Position numbers and translations under genes: made by a program. This document shows, piece after piece, positions 7,213-15,652 of a DNA stretch of 64,000 nt. Below the pieces are notes generated by a model. The model had not been told where the DNA came from, searched no databases, and worked only from the letters and a program-made list of their open reading frames with translations. Source of the stretch: Micromonospora_E sp048060115. GTDB taxonomy: Bacteria > Actinomycetota > Actinomycetes > Mycobacteriales > Micromonosporaceae. Numbering within the stretch: the stretch's first letter is position 1; every line of letters starts with the position of its first letter. The stretch lies in NCBI RefSeq assembly GCF_048060115.1, contig NZ_JBHMIM010000002.1:62001-126000 (forward strand). Direction: 5' to 3'.

Positions 7213-9982
7213 CTGGCCGGCCGCCGTCTCCGACAGCGTGGTTGCGCACCGCGTTCGCCCCCTGGTTGGCGTCGTTGCCCCAGCCGTACGTGGTACACGC
7301 CGACACCGGCGTACACGCCTTCGTCAGGCGGTCGTGGCTGCCGTAGGTGTACTGCCACACGTAGCCGCTGCCCCCGGCTGCCGGCGCGTCCGTCGTCACC
7401 CTGGTCACGTGCGACCCGGTCGACGGGCTCGCGGTGCCCGCCCAGGTCAGCGTCAGCGACCGACCAGCGGCGTTGGTCAACTTCGACACCAGTCCGCTGC
7501 CGTTGTAGGTCGCCGTCAGGGTCCGGCCGTTGGCGTCGGTCACCGCCGTGAGCCGGAAGACCCCGAGGCCGGCGGACCGGCCGAACACGTACGTCGTGCC
7601 GTGTTTGACGGTCAGTCGGTATCCGGTGACCGACGTGCCGGACCGCACCTCGGTCAGCACCTCGTAGCGCCCCGGCGGCGGCACGAACGATCCGTCCGAG
7701 GTGGGGCCGAACCCGGCCTCCGAACCGTCCGGGTACGTAACCACGGCGCTACGCAGCGCGTCGGTCGTGCTGGTCCGGCCGGTCACCTGGGCGTCCAGCA
7801 GGCTCGACCAGCCCTGCCCGAACGCCCCCGACCGCCGGGTGTCCAACGTGTTGTACGACCGGGTGATTGCCAGCTCCGGGCCCACCCCGGCCACCTGCGC
7901 TTCGGTCACCGTGGTCGTGTAGTTGCCGATCTCCGGGTGGTAGCCCACCCCCGGGTTCTGCACCAGCCGGGATCCCAACGCCGGCTGCGGCACCCGGGTA
8001 TAGAACGTGTACCTCGGATACCGGGCCCCGTAGACGGCACCGTCGAACGGCTGCACCGTCCACGAGTACTGCTTGTTCGACCGCAGCAGCCCGGCCGGGA
8101 CGTCGTAGTAGGAGCCGGTGCCCTCGGTGACGTGGAGGACCGTGCCGGCGTCGTCGTGCAGCCAGAGCTTGTAGCGCACCGTCCCGGACTTGTCCGGGTC
8201 GTGGCCGCGCACGTACAACCGGGGGGTCAGCGTGGACACGACCGCGCCGTGCACCGGGGACCGATGGCTCACCTGCGGTGGCAGGTTGGCCGTCATGGTC
8301 AGTTCCAGCCGGGGCGCGTACGCCCCGTTGCCGTGGTTCGCCGAGGTGAACCGCGCGCCGGAGGCCAGGACCCGTTCGTCGTCGATCAGCGCCAGACCGA
8401 GGTTGCGCTGCCCGACCGCCCAGCCCGAGATCAGCTCACGGACGTCGACCTGCACCCACTGGCCACTCGTCGGGCCCGCCGACGGGTTGGCGCACGCCTG
8501 ACCGTTGTCGGTGTAGTAGCGGTAGCGCACCGAGCCCGGCTCGAGGTCCGGCCCCGGCAGCGCGGCGGTCGCCAACTCCGCGACCGTCCACTCCTGCTCG
8601 ACCAGACCGACCTGCAGGTCCTTGGCGTCGCAGCGCACCCGGTGGTTCAGAAACAGCCGCAGGTACGCCGAGGCGATGATCGGCTTGGCATCGGTCACCG
8701 CGGACGAGACGTCGAAGTTGAGGAACGTCCGGGAACCGACTCCCCCGCTGTACCCCACCTGGAGGTGGTTCCCGTTCTGCACGGTCGCGCCGGTGGCCGG
8801 ATCGGAGTCGACGAACACGTCACCATCGGGGCCGGTGGTCACTGTCGGATCCACCCGGACCGGGAAGACCCGTGCCGGGTCGGCAAGCCACCCCCGGTCG
8901 GCCACCAGCCGCAACGCCGGCCCACCGTCCACCTGGACCAGGTCCATCGACACGGCAGCCGACTGCGCCGGCAACCCGGTCTTCGCGTCCACCGACGAGT
9001 CCTGCATGAACGCCGGCGGGATCGACGCCACCACCGCGCCCGTGTTGTCGACCAGCTCGGCCGACCCGGCCGACCCGATGCGGGCAGTCACCCCCCGCAG
9101 TGTCAACGGGAACACCCACTCCGACCCGGCCTGCGGCGACGCCAGGATCAGCGTTTCCTTCACCCCGTCCGGCCGGGCCACCAACTCCAGGTCCGTGCCC
9201 GGCAACACCTGCCGGTACGTCGCCGTCGCGCCGTCGACCACCGGGGTCACCGCCGCGGCGCCGGCCAGACTCCACCCGAGTACGCCGCCGCCGGGCAACG
9301 GCAACTCGACCAGCGGCTGCCCCGCCGCTGTGTCGGATGCCGCTGCCGTACCGGATGTCGCCCCCAGCGACACCCCCATCGGGTTGTCGGTGACCCCCCA
9401 CCGGCCACCCCGACGCACCAGGGTCGGATCGATCGGCTGCCACGATCCGTCCGCCGCCTGGTAGTTGACCTGTCCGGTGCTCAGCTGCGCCGTCGTCGAA
9501 CCGTCAGCGTTGTCGTACACCGTCATGGTCGACCGCGACGACCTGGCGTCGTGCCTGCTCGTCGCCGGATCGTGGCGGGCCGCCGTCACCGGCGTCACCG
9601 ACTCGTCCGCCGCCAGCTGACCGGCGTACCCCGGCAACCCGTCGACCAGCCGCTGCGAGGTGCCTGCCCCACCGCCGGCCCGGGTCGCCGCCGGCGAGGT
9701 GTACCCGCCGGGGCCGGCTCCGTCGCCGACCGGCGACACCGGGAGCTCAGCCGCCGCCGGGCCGCCCCAGGGCAACCAGCCCGGCCGATCGTCGATCCAC
9801 GACGTCAGCCACCCCACCGGGAACTCACCGTCGGCGGGTACCGCCCCCGGCGGCACCGACGACGACAGACCCACCAGTGCCGCGGCCACCACCGCGACCC
9901 CACCGGCACACCGCCGCCACCGGGCGAACATCCGGGTCGTCGCTGTTCGACGACGGCGGTGCGGATCCTGGCTCGTTGCCAT
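6596..9982 (-). CDS. RHS/YD-repeat polymorphic toxin, N-terminal part with signal peptide (frame broken near 7240)
   Basis: ATG at 9982 has GAGAAAGG upstream. Residues 1-50 are a long signal peptide: a basic start (RRRRTATTRMFARWRR), hydrophobic core (VAVVAAALVGLSSS) and an AVPA cleavage region. The protein then shows the segment typical of actinobacterial RHS proteins (DGSWQPIDPTLVRRGG), a DNRLRE-type adhesive domain (about 8400-8850; RTFLNFDVSS, WVQVDVRELISGW), a fibronectin-like section, and the DUF6531-like entry to the RHS shell (NPGVGYHP, ITRSYNTLD, FGQGWSS). The homologous reading stops at about 7241; the last 215 or so codons, to the stop at 6596, are out of frame and meaningless. Joined to the downstream part it would make a protein of about 3,050 residues. 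Confidence 0.85.
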   Translation of the reverse strand: MATSQDPHRRRRTATTRMFARWRRCAGGVAVVAAALVGLSSSVPPGAVPADGEFPVGWLTSWIDDRPGWLPWGGPAAAELPVSPVGDGAGPGGYTSPAATRAGGGAGTSQRLVDGLPGYAGQLAADESVTPVTAARHDPATSRHDARSSRSTMTVYDNADGSTTAQLSTGQVNYQAADGSWQPIDPTLVRRGGRWGVTDNPMGVSLGATSGTAAASDTAAGQPLVELPLPGGGVLGWSLAGAAAVTPVVDGATATYRQVLPGTDLELVARPDGVKETLILASPQAGSEWVFPLTLRGVTARIGSAGSAELVDNTGAVVASIPPAFMQDSSVDAKTGLPAQSAAVSMDLVQVDGGPALRLVADRGWLADPARVFPVRVDPTVTTGPDGDVFVDSDPATGATVQNGNHLQVGYSGGVGSRTFLNFDVSSAVTDAKPIIASAYLRLFLNHRVRCDAKDLQVGLVEQEWTVAELATAALPGPDLEPGSVRYRYYTDNGQACANPSAGPTSGQWVQVDVRELISGWAVGQRNLGLALIDDERVLASGARFTSANHGNGAYAPRLELTMTANLPPQVSHRSPVHGAVVSTLTPRLYVRGHDPDKSGTVRYKLWLHDDAGTVLHVTEGTGSYYDVPAGLLRSNKQYSWTVQPFDGAVYGARYPRYTFYTRVPQPALGSRLVQNPGVGYHPEIGNYTTTVTEAQVAGVGPELAITRSYNTLDTRRSGAFGQGWSSLLDAQVTGRTSTTDALRSAVVTYPDGSEAGFGPTSDGSFVPPPGRYEVLTEVRSGTSVTGYRLTVKHGTTYVFGRSAGLGVFRLTAVTDANGRTLTATYNGSGLVSKLTNAAGRSLTLTWAGTASPSTGSHVTRVTTDAPAAGGSGYVWQYTYGSHDRLTKACTPVSACTTYGWGNDANQGANAVRNHAVGDGGRPVAGGHPAARCDAHRRGGARRADHDGVEPGDDRVGDRPGRASGLLLLRPAVRAEGVADRRAGPHHPVRVRHRWVHQPGVRPERDRHPVGAGRTRQHHPGGDLPGPGRRQVFQQLLHLHVLQQRPDASEERPADGGTRAGLVQRAGRHLPDAVLLRQHQRQPAQHGGSARAAYGDCLHHRRERPGRAAHAGAGPVEGLAADHVHLGR

Positions 9983-10147
9983 CAGTGACGGCCTTTCTCG
10001 CTGCGGTACGCCGATCGCCCAGTTAGGACCAGGAACAGATCGTCCCCGGGTAGAAGCACCAAGTAATGAGGGAAATCTGAGGAAGCCGTTGGGAAATACC
10101 GGGGAAGCGATGAGCGCGCCGACAGCCGGCCGGGCATGATGGGCAGA

Positions 10148-11584
10148 GTGCGGTTCATCACCGGCGCGGCACCCGCGCACGACCTGACCTACAACGACGT
10201 CTTCCTGGCCCCGAACCGGTCGGCCGTCGCCTCCCGGCTCGACGTCGATCTGGCCAGCACGGACGGCACCGGCACCACGATTCCGATCGTGGCGGCCAAC
10301 ATGACCGCCGTCGCCGGCCGGCGAATGGCCGAAACGGTCGCCCGCCGGGGTGGCCTGGCGGTGATCCCGCAGGACATCCCGATCGAGGTGATCGCCGAGG
10401 TCATCGCCTGGGTCAAGCGGCGCCACCTGGTCTACGACACCGCGCTGACCCTGGGTCCGGCCGAGACCGTCGGCGACGCCATCCACCTGCTGCCGAAACG
10501 GTCTCACCGGGCGGTGATCGTGGTCGACGACGGTCGGCCGGTCGGCATCGTCACCGAGACCGACTGCGCCGGGGTGGACCGGTTCGCCCAATTGCACGAG
10601 GTGATGTCGACCAACCTGCTGACCATCGCCGGGTCGGTCGATCCGCGTACCGGCTTCGACCTGTTGGCGCAGGGCCGGCGCCGGGTCGCCCCGGTGGTCG
10701 ACGCCGACGGGCGCCTGGTCGGTGTGCTGACCCGGGCCGGCGCGCTGCGGGCCACGCTCTACCGACCGGCGGTCGACGACGGCGGGCTGCTGCGGGTCGC
10801 CGCCGCAGTCGGGATCAACGGTGACGTCGCCGGCAAGGCGGCCGCGCTGCTCGACGCCGGGGTGGACACCCTCGTGGTCGACACGGCACACGGCCACCAG
10901 GAACGGATGCTGGCCGCCGTGCGTACCGTCCGCAAGCTGGACCCGCCGGTGCCGGTGGTCGCCGGTAACGTCGTCACCGCCGGCGGCGTCGACGACCTGA
11001 TCGACGCCGGGGCCGACATCGTCAAGGTCGGCGTCGGGCCGGGCGCGATGTGCACCACCCGGATGATGACCGGCGTCGGCCGACCACAGTTCTCCGCGGT
11101 ACTGGAGTGTGCGGCGGCGGCCCGCAGACGCGGGCGGCACGTCTGGGCCGACGGCGGGGTACGCCACCCGCGCGACGTCGCCCTCGCCCTCGCCGCCGGT
11201 GCCGCGAACGTGATGATCGGCTCCTGGTTCGCCGGCACCTACGAATCCCCCGGCGATCTCTACGCCGACGCCGACGGCCAGCGCTACAAGGAGAGCTTCG
11301 GGATGGCGTCGGCCCGCGCGGTCAGCGCCCGCACCGCCGACGACAGCCCGTTCGACCGGGCCCGCAAGGCGGTCTTCGAGGAGGGCATCTCGTCGGCCCG
11401 GATGTTCCTCGACCCGGCCCGGCCCGGCGTCGAGGACCTGATCGACGAGATCGTCGCCGGGGTACGCAGCGCCTGCACGTACGTCGGGGCGGCGACTGTC
11501 ACCGAATTCCACGACCGGGCGGTCGTTGGTGTGCAGAGCACCGCCGGCTACACCGAGGGCCTACCGGTGGCGGGCAGCTGGTGA
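10148..11584 (+). CDS. guaB1: GuaB1 family IMP dehydrogenase-related protein (probable GMP reductase)
   Basis: The protein is a TIM-barrel of the IMPDH/GMPR family: LTYNDVFL at the start, phosphate-binding and catalytic loop GVGPGAMCTTRMMTG with the nucleophilic cysteine near residue 302, and GGVRHPRDVALALAAGA in the flavin-side loop. A CBS pair lies at about residues 85-210 (RAVIVVDDGRPVGIVTETD and RVAPVVDADGRLVGVL). This arrangement matches actinobacterial GuaB1, which has been reported to act as a GMP reductase (GMP to IMP plus ammonia, using NADPH) in purine salvage. I prefer GTG at 10148 because family members start with a short MRF sequence; in-frame ATGs at 10136 and 10139 are alternatives. 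It is divergent from the RHS gene across about 155 bases. Confidence 0.9.
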   Translation: MRFITGAAPAHDLTYNDVFLAPNRSAVASRLDVDLASTDGTGTTIPIVAANMTAVAGRRMAETVARRGGLAVIPQDIPIEVIAEVIAWVKRRHLVYDTALTLGPAETVGDAIHLLPKRSHRAVIVVDDGRPVGIVTETDCAGVDRFAQLHEVMSTNLLTIAGSVDPRTGFDLLAQGRRRVAPVVDADGRLVGVLTRAGALRATLYRPAVDDGGLLRVAAAVGINGDVAGKAAALLDAGVDTLVVDTAHGHQERMLAAVRTVRKLDPPVPVVAGNVVTAGGVDDLIDAGADIVKVGVGPGAMCTTRMMTGVGRPQFSAVLECAAAARRRGRHVWADGGVRHPRDVALALAAGAANVMIGSWFAGTYESPGDLYADADGQRYKESFGMASARAVSARTADDSPFDRARKAVFEEGISSARMFLDPARPGVEDLIDEIVAGVRSACTYVGAATVTEFHDRAVVGVQSTAGYTEGLPVAGSW

Positions 11585-11594
11585 GCCCACTAAG

Positions 11595-11970
11595 TTGAGC
11601 GCCGGAACAGCCGGAGACGGACGGAGTCGCTGTGGCGCTACGCTCAGGAGGCGCACCGGCTGCAGGCCGCCGTCGGTGACCAGCTCGACCTGCACGTCAC
11701 CGACCTGACCTGCCTGGCCGCGTTGACGGCCAGTCCCGGCATCACCGCCGGTGAGCTGGCGCAACGTCTGGCGGTCACCAGCGGAGCGGTGACCCGGATG
11801 ACGGACCGGCTCGCCGAGCGGGGCTACGTGCGACGGTCGGCCGACCCGGCGGACCGCCGGCGGGTGCTGCTCGAAGTGACCGGCGCGGCCGTCGCCGCAT
11901 CGCCGCCTGTGCCCAGGAGACCCGACAGATCCGGCAGGGCGGTCGACGGCGGCTCAGCGCAGCCGGGTGA
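11595..11970 (+). pseudogene. MarR-family regulator remnant, frameshifted and truncated
   Basis: A clear MarR winged-helix core is readable: LTCLAALTASPGITAGELAQ, then a recognition helix with SGAVTRMTDRL, then the wing ERGYVRRSADPADRRR. The upstream part (SLWRYAQEAHRLQ) has no start codon in that frame; a TTG at 11595 lies in another frame. After VLLEVTGAAVA the frame is lost at about 11905. Adding one C to a CC run there would continue as RIAACAQETRQIR before a stop at 11970. The C-terminal dimerisation helices are mostly missing, and the end overlaps the transglutaminase gene on the other strand. It is probably non-functional, and may once have regulated a neighbouring gene. Confidence 0.65.
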
Positions 11971-12817
11971 TCGCCACCTCCACGCCCTGACCGGTGTTGG
12001 CCGGGCCGGCGTAGACCCCCTTCAACGGCGGTACGTCGCCGTACTCCCGACCCCGCCCGACCACGATGTGCCGCTCCCCGACGGGGAGGCCGTTGGTCGG
12101 GTCGAACGCCGTCCACCGGCCGGCCCACCACTCCACCCAGGCGTGGCTCTGCCCGACGACCCGGTCGCCGATCGCCGCCTCCCGGCTCGGGTGCAGGTAG
12201 CCCGAGACGTATCGGGCCGGCGTACCGATCGCCCGCAGCAACCCCACCACCAGGTGGCTGATGTCCTGGCAGACCCCTTTGCGCTGACGCCAGGCCTGCA
12301 CCGCGTTGGTCTGCACCCCGGTCGACCCGGTGGTGTACGCGACCTCCGCGCGCACCCGGTCGCAGATCGCCAACGCCGCCGCGTGCGGGGCGGCGCACTC
12401 GGCCCGCACCGACTCGGCCAGCGCGGTCAGCTCCTCGTCCACCGAGGTCCGGGGCGTGGGGAGCAGGAACTCGTGCCACTGGTCGACGTGATCCGGCCGA
12501 GCCAGATCGTTCCAGCTGACACCGGCATCGGCGTCGAGCAGGTCCCCCGGCGGCAACGTCTCCACCAGGGACGTCGCGGTGACCTCCAGCGCGTCGTGCG
12601 GACTGTGCACGTCGAACGCGGTGACCACGGTGCCCCAGTAGTCCTCGTACCGGTAGGTCCGGGCCGGCGGGAAGACCTCGATCCGCGCCTCCAGCACCGC
12701 CTGCCGGGCCTCGTTACGCGGCGACATCCGGGCCTCGTTGTACGAGGACCCGACCCTGCCCGCGTAGCTGAAGCCGGTCCGGTGCTCCACCTTCAGCCGC
12801 CAGGAATCGACGTTCAT
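11954..12817 (-). CDS. Bacterial transglutaminase-like cysteine peptidase of the alpha-E/ATP-grasp operon
   Basis: This 287-residue cytosolic protein has an N-terminal beta-sandwich typical of bacterial transglutaminases (WRLKVEHRTGFSYAG, SYNEARMSPRN) and a C-terminal papain-like core. The catalytic triad is visible: cysteine in RKGVCQDISH, histidine in VGQSHAWVEWW and aspartate in TAFDPTNGL. Known members of this family are predicted to cut or form isopeptide/peptide bonds. The start ATG at 12817 overlaps the stop of the alpha-E gene (ATGA), so the three genes at 15380-11954 are co-translated. The most likely role is to process a peptide made by the ATP-grasp enzyme; the substrate is unknown. 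Confidence 0.93.
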   Translation of the reverse strand: MNVDSWRLKVEHRTGFSYAGRVGSSYNEARMSPRNEARQAVLEARIEVFPPARTYRYEDYWGTVVTAFDVHSPHDALEVTATSLVETLPPGDLLDADAGVSWNDLARPDHVDQWHEFLLPTPRTSVDEELTALAESVRAECAAPHAAALAICDRVRAEVAYTTGSTGVQTNAVQAWRQRKGVCQDISHLVVGLLRAIGTPARYVSGYLHPSREAAIGDRVVGQSHAWVEWWAGRWTAFDPTNGLPVGERHIVVGRGREYGDVPPLKGVYAGPANTGQGVEVAITRLR

Positions 12818-13767
12818 GCGACGGCCTCCGGCAGCCAGAGGACCGCGGAGGTCTGCCGGAAGTAGCGCCGGGACACCGCGTCGTTGAGGTGTGAGCAGGT
12901 GCGTTCCAGGTTGGCCAGCACGGTGCCCAGGTCGGCCAGCAGCTCGTCTGCGCCGCGGAACTCCAGGTTGGTCCGGGCCCGGCCGAGGATCCGCTGCGCG
13001 TCGGTGACCACCCCGGTACGGCCGGTGGCACCCGAGCCGACAGCCGGCTCCAGCTCGGTCAGGCAGGACTCGGCAGTGGTCAGCGCGGCGAAGACCGATC
13101 GCGGAAAGAGCCGGTCCAGCAGCAGGAACTCGGCGGCGTGCTGGTCGTCCAGCGACCCCCGGTAGGTACGTAGGAAGGTCTCCCATGCGCCACACGAACG
13201 CAGCAGGGTCAGCCAGGAAGGAATGCTGCCGCCGGCCCGTACGTGGGTGGAGAGCAGCCGGGCGGTCATGTCGACCCGCTCGATGCTGCGGCCCAGCACC
13301 AGGAACTGCCAGCCCTCGTCGTGGCTCATGGTGGCGTCGGTGAGCCCCGCCATCAACGCGCAGCGTTCCCGCACCCAGCGGAAAAAGGCGTTCACGCCCT
13401 GCTGCTCGACCCGGCGACGGGCGTCGGGCAGCCCGTGCCAGGTGGCGTTGAGGCACTCCCACATCTCCGACGAGATGGTCTCCCGGGCGCCCCGGGCGTT
13501 CTCCCGGGCCGCGGCCAGCGAACCGACGACCGAGCTGGCGCTGTGCTCGTTGAGGCAGAGCAACCCGACCACTCGCGCCGACGACACCGGCTGATCGTCG
13601 ACGCCCGACCCCATCACCCCGAGCAGCGACCGGCAGGCGGTCTCCTCGGCGACCCACGGGTCGGAGATGATCCGGTGCAGGTGCACGTCGAGGATGCGGG
13701 CGGTGTCCTCGGCCCGCTCCACGTACCGGCCGATCCAATAGAGCGATTCGGCGATCCGGCTCAGCAT
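12814..13767 (-). CDS. Alpha-E domain protein (DUF403)
   Basis: A 317-residue, mostly helical protein with the family's conserved start, MLSRIAESLYWIGRYVERAE, and further conserved segments such as ARENARGARETISSEMWE and GRSIERVDMTARLL. It has no signal peptide or catalytic motif I can name. The alpha-E domain is always found next to circularly permuted ATP-grasp and transglutaminase-like proteins and is thought to act with them. Here it overlaps the ATP-grasp gene by seven bases upstream and the transglutaminase gene by four bases downstream. The three-gene operon predicts an amide-bond forming and cleaving system acting on an unidentified peptide. Confidence 0.92.
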   Translation of the reverse strand: MLSRIAESLYWIGRYVERAEDTARILDVHLHRIISDPWVAEETACRSLLGVMGSGVDDQPVSSARVVGLLCLNEHSASSVVGSLAAARENARGARETISSEMWECLNATWHGLPDARRRVEQQGVNAFFRWVRERCALMAGLTDATMSHDEGWQFLVLGRSIERVDMTARLLSTHVRAGGSIPSWLTLLRSCGAWETFLRTYRGSLDDQHAAEFLLLDRLFPRSVFAALTTAESCLTELEPAVGSGATGRTGVVTDAQRILGRARTNLEFRGADELLADLGTVLANLERTCSHLNDAVSRRYFRQTSAVLWLPEAVA

Positions 13768-15380
13768 CGGCCGTCCTCCTGGCGTACCCGTTGCTCCTGC
13801 TGTTGCTGTTGCTGTTGCTGTTGCTCTTCGGAGGCGGTCGCGCCGCCCGGGCCCGGGTCCGGGGTCGGTGCGGCCGACGGCGGTTCGACCCCGGGCACCG
13901 TCAGGTCGGCGAGCACCGGCGCGTCGTCCGGGTGTGGGGTCGCGGTCGGCGACGCCAGCACCCAGGTGTCCTTGGAGCCGCCGCCCTGGCTGGAGTTGAC
14001 CACCAGGGCACCTTCGGGCAACGCCACCCGGGTCAGCCCACCGGGCAGTACCCAGACCCGCTCGCCGTCGTTGACCGCGAACGGTCGCAGATCGACGTGC
14101 CGGGCCCGCAACCGGTTGCCGATCAGGGTCGGCACCATCGACAGGGCGACCTCGCGTTGGGCGATCCAGCCTCGTGGGTCGGCCAGGAGCCGACCCCGCA
14201 CCTGGGCCAACTCCTCGTCGCTGGCCTGGGATCCGATCACGATGCCGGCGCCACCGGAGCCGTCGACCGGCTTGATCACCAACTGGTCGAGCCGGTCCAG
14301 GACGTGGTCGAGCACGTCCGGCCCGTCGTCGAGGCGGTACGTCTCGACGTTCGGCAGGATCGGCTCCTCGCCCAGGTAGTAGCGGATCAGCGCGGGGACG
14401 TAGGTGTAGAGCAGCTTGTCGTCGGCGACGCCGTTGCCGACCGCGTTTGCGATGGTGACCCGGCCGGCGCGGGCCGCGTTGAGCAGCCCGGCGACGCCGA
14501 GCACCGAGTTGGCCCGGAAGTGCACCGGGTCGAGGAAGTCGTCGTCGATTCGCCGGTAGATGACGTCGACCCGCTGCTCACCACCGGTGGTACGCATCGC
14601 CACCTCGTTGCCGACGCAGACCAGGTCGCGGCCCTCGACCAGCTCGACGCCCATCTCCCTGGCCAGCAGCGCGTGCTCGAAGTACGCCGAGTTGTGCACG
14701 CCCGGCGTGAGCACCACGATGGTCGGGTTGGCGACGCCGACGGGCGCGGCGGCCCGCAACGCCCGCAGCAGCTGTGTCGGGTACGACTCGACCGACTGGA
14801 TCCGGGTGGAGGCGAAGACCTCCGGCAGTACGTGGGCCATCGCCCGCCGGTTCTCCATCACGTAGCTGACCCCGGACGGCACACGTACGTTGTCTTCGAG
14901 GACCCGGAAGTCCCCCTGCTCGTCGCGGATCAGGTCGACCCCGGCGACGTGGATGCGGACTCCGTTGTGCGGCACGATGCCGGCCGCTTCCCGGTGGAAG
15001 TGCGCGCTGGTCACCACCAGCCGGCGGGGCACCACGCCGTCGGCGAGGACCTGGGCCGGCCCGTAGATGTCGGCCAGGAACGCCTCCAGGGTGCGTACCC
15101 GCTGGGCCACCCCGGCCGAGACGGTCCTCCACTGGTCGGCGGCGATGATCCGGGGCACGATGTCCAGGGGGAACGGCCGCTCGACGCCCTTGAGCGCGAA
15201 GGTGATGCCCTGATCGAGGAAGGCCCGGGCCAGCACGTCGGCCCGCACCCCCAGCTCGGCGCTGGACAGCGGCTGCAACGTGGCGTGCAGTGCCTCGTAG
15301 GTCTCCCGGGGCATGCCCGGCTCACCGAACATCTCGTCCCAGCCGGGGCCGAGGCGGTAGTCCTCGAACAGATCGGCCAT
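13761..15380 (-). CDS. Circularly permuted type 2 ATP-grasp protein with poly-glutamine tail
   Basis: The protein has 539 residues. The N-terminal part carries the conserved segments of circularly permuted ATP-grasp proteins (MFGEPGMPRETYEAL, DIVPRIIAADQW, RVLEDNVRVPSGVSYVMEN), and the ATP-grasp lysine/glycine loop follows as VIKPVDGSGGAGIVIG. ATP-grasp enzymes activate a carboxylate as acyl-phosphate and join it to an amine; here a peptide ligase role is expected. It is the first gene of the operon with alpha-E and transglutaminase genes. Odd feature: the last 60 or so residues are low complexity (Pro/Ala/Thr-rich) and end in nine glutamines and EQRVRQEDGRC, encoded by a CAG/CAA microsatellite. 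The start ATG at 15380 fits the family. Confidence 0.94.
   Translation of the reverse strand: MADLFEDYRLGPGWDEMFGEPGMPRETYEALHATLQPLSSAELGVRADVLARAFLDQGITFALKGVERPFPLDIVPRIIAADQWRTVSAGVAQRVRTLEAFLADIYGPAQVLADGVVPRRLVVTSAHFHREAAGIVPHNGVRIHVAGVDLIRDEQGDFRVLEDNVRVPSGVSYVMENRRAMAHVLPEVFASTRIQSVESYPTQLLRALRAAAPVGVANPTIVVLTPGVHNSAYFEHALLAREMGVELVEGRDLVCVGNEVAMRTTGGEQRVDVIYRRIDDDFLDPVHFRANSVLGVAGLLNAARAGRVTIANAVGNGVADDKLLYTYVPALIRYYLGEEPILPNVETYRLDDGPDVLDHVLDRLDQLVIKPVDGSGGAGIVIGSQASDEELAQVRGRLLADPRGWIAQREVALSMVPTLIGNRLRARHVDLRPFAVNDGERVWVLPGGLTRVALPEGALVVNSSQGGGSKDTWVLASPTATPHPDDAPVLADLTVPGVEPPSAAPTPDPGPGGATASEEQQQQQQQQQEQRVRQEDGRC
13791..13827 (-). repeat. Hexanucleotide (CAGCAA) microsatellite encoding poly-Gln
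   Basis: On the plus strand the unit CTGTTG repeats about five times, flanked by CTC interruptions. It codes for nine glutamines in a row near the end of the ATP-grasp protein. Such CAG/CAA runs are rare in high-GC genomes and are open to slippage in steps of three or six bases, which would change tail length without breaking the frame. Confidence 0.85.
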
Positions 15381-15574
15381 CGGCCAGCCCCGCCCTTCAT
15401 CCGTCGACTCCGGTCAGCGCGCTTCCGCCCTAGCCAAACATCAGACCACGGAACGCGACAAGCTGCACCTTCACGGTTCCCGAACCGTACGCGTGACTCG
15501 TTGCGTACGGGTAACACGACCCTTCGGCCAGCGTCTTTCCCGCCGATGCTCGGACACCGGTGTCTTTTTCACCG

Positions 15575-15612
15575 TGATCCCGCTGGGGGATATTGATCCC
15601 CCAGCGGGATCA
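15575..15612. repeat. 38-base hairpin element, copy 1 (perfect 17-base arms, 4-base loop)
   Basis: TGATCCCGCTGGGGGAT (15575-15591), loop ATTG, then the exact reverse complement (15596-15612). It lies between the start of the ATP-grasp gene and the 3-prime end of the broken gene at 15653. A second element of the same length and layout is at 44359-44396. Flanks are also similar (GTGATCCC before, GATCAGG after). It could be a terminator for the minus-strand gene, a protein-binding site, or a small mobile palindrome. No T-tract follows on the minus side. Confidence 0.8.
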
Positions 15613-15652
15613 GGCCGGATCGCACTTGGGGACACCCTGGCGGGTCGCCTGG

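Noticed and set aside
7230..7250. Programmed ribosomal frameshifting as the explanation for the RHS break
   Set aside because: No slippery heptamer, internal Shine-Dalgarno-like site or strong downstream pseudoknot is evident at the junction; a simple one-base insertion explains the data better.
1252..7551. Very long plus-strand open frame antisense to the RHS gene
   Set aside because: Composition is Arg/Val/Gly-rich with no motifs. It is the codon-position shadow expected opposite a long high-GC gene; the minus strand shows clear YD repeats.
7145..9988. Second long plus-strand open frame opposite the RHS N-terminal part
   Set aside because: Arg/Pro/His-rich shadow; the minus strand encodes a signal peptide and recognised domains.
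13791..15596. Plus-strand frame beginning with a run of leucines
   Set aside because: The leucines come from the microsatellite read on the wrong strand; the ATP-grasp gene on the minus strand is certain.
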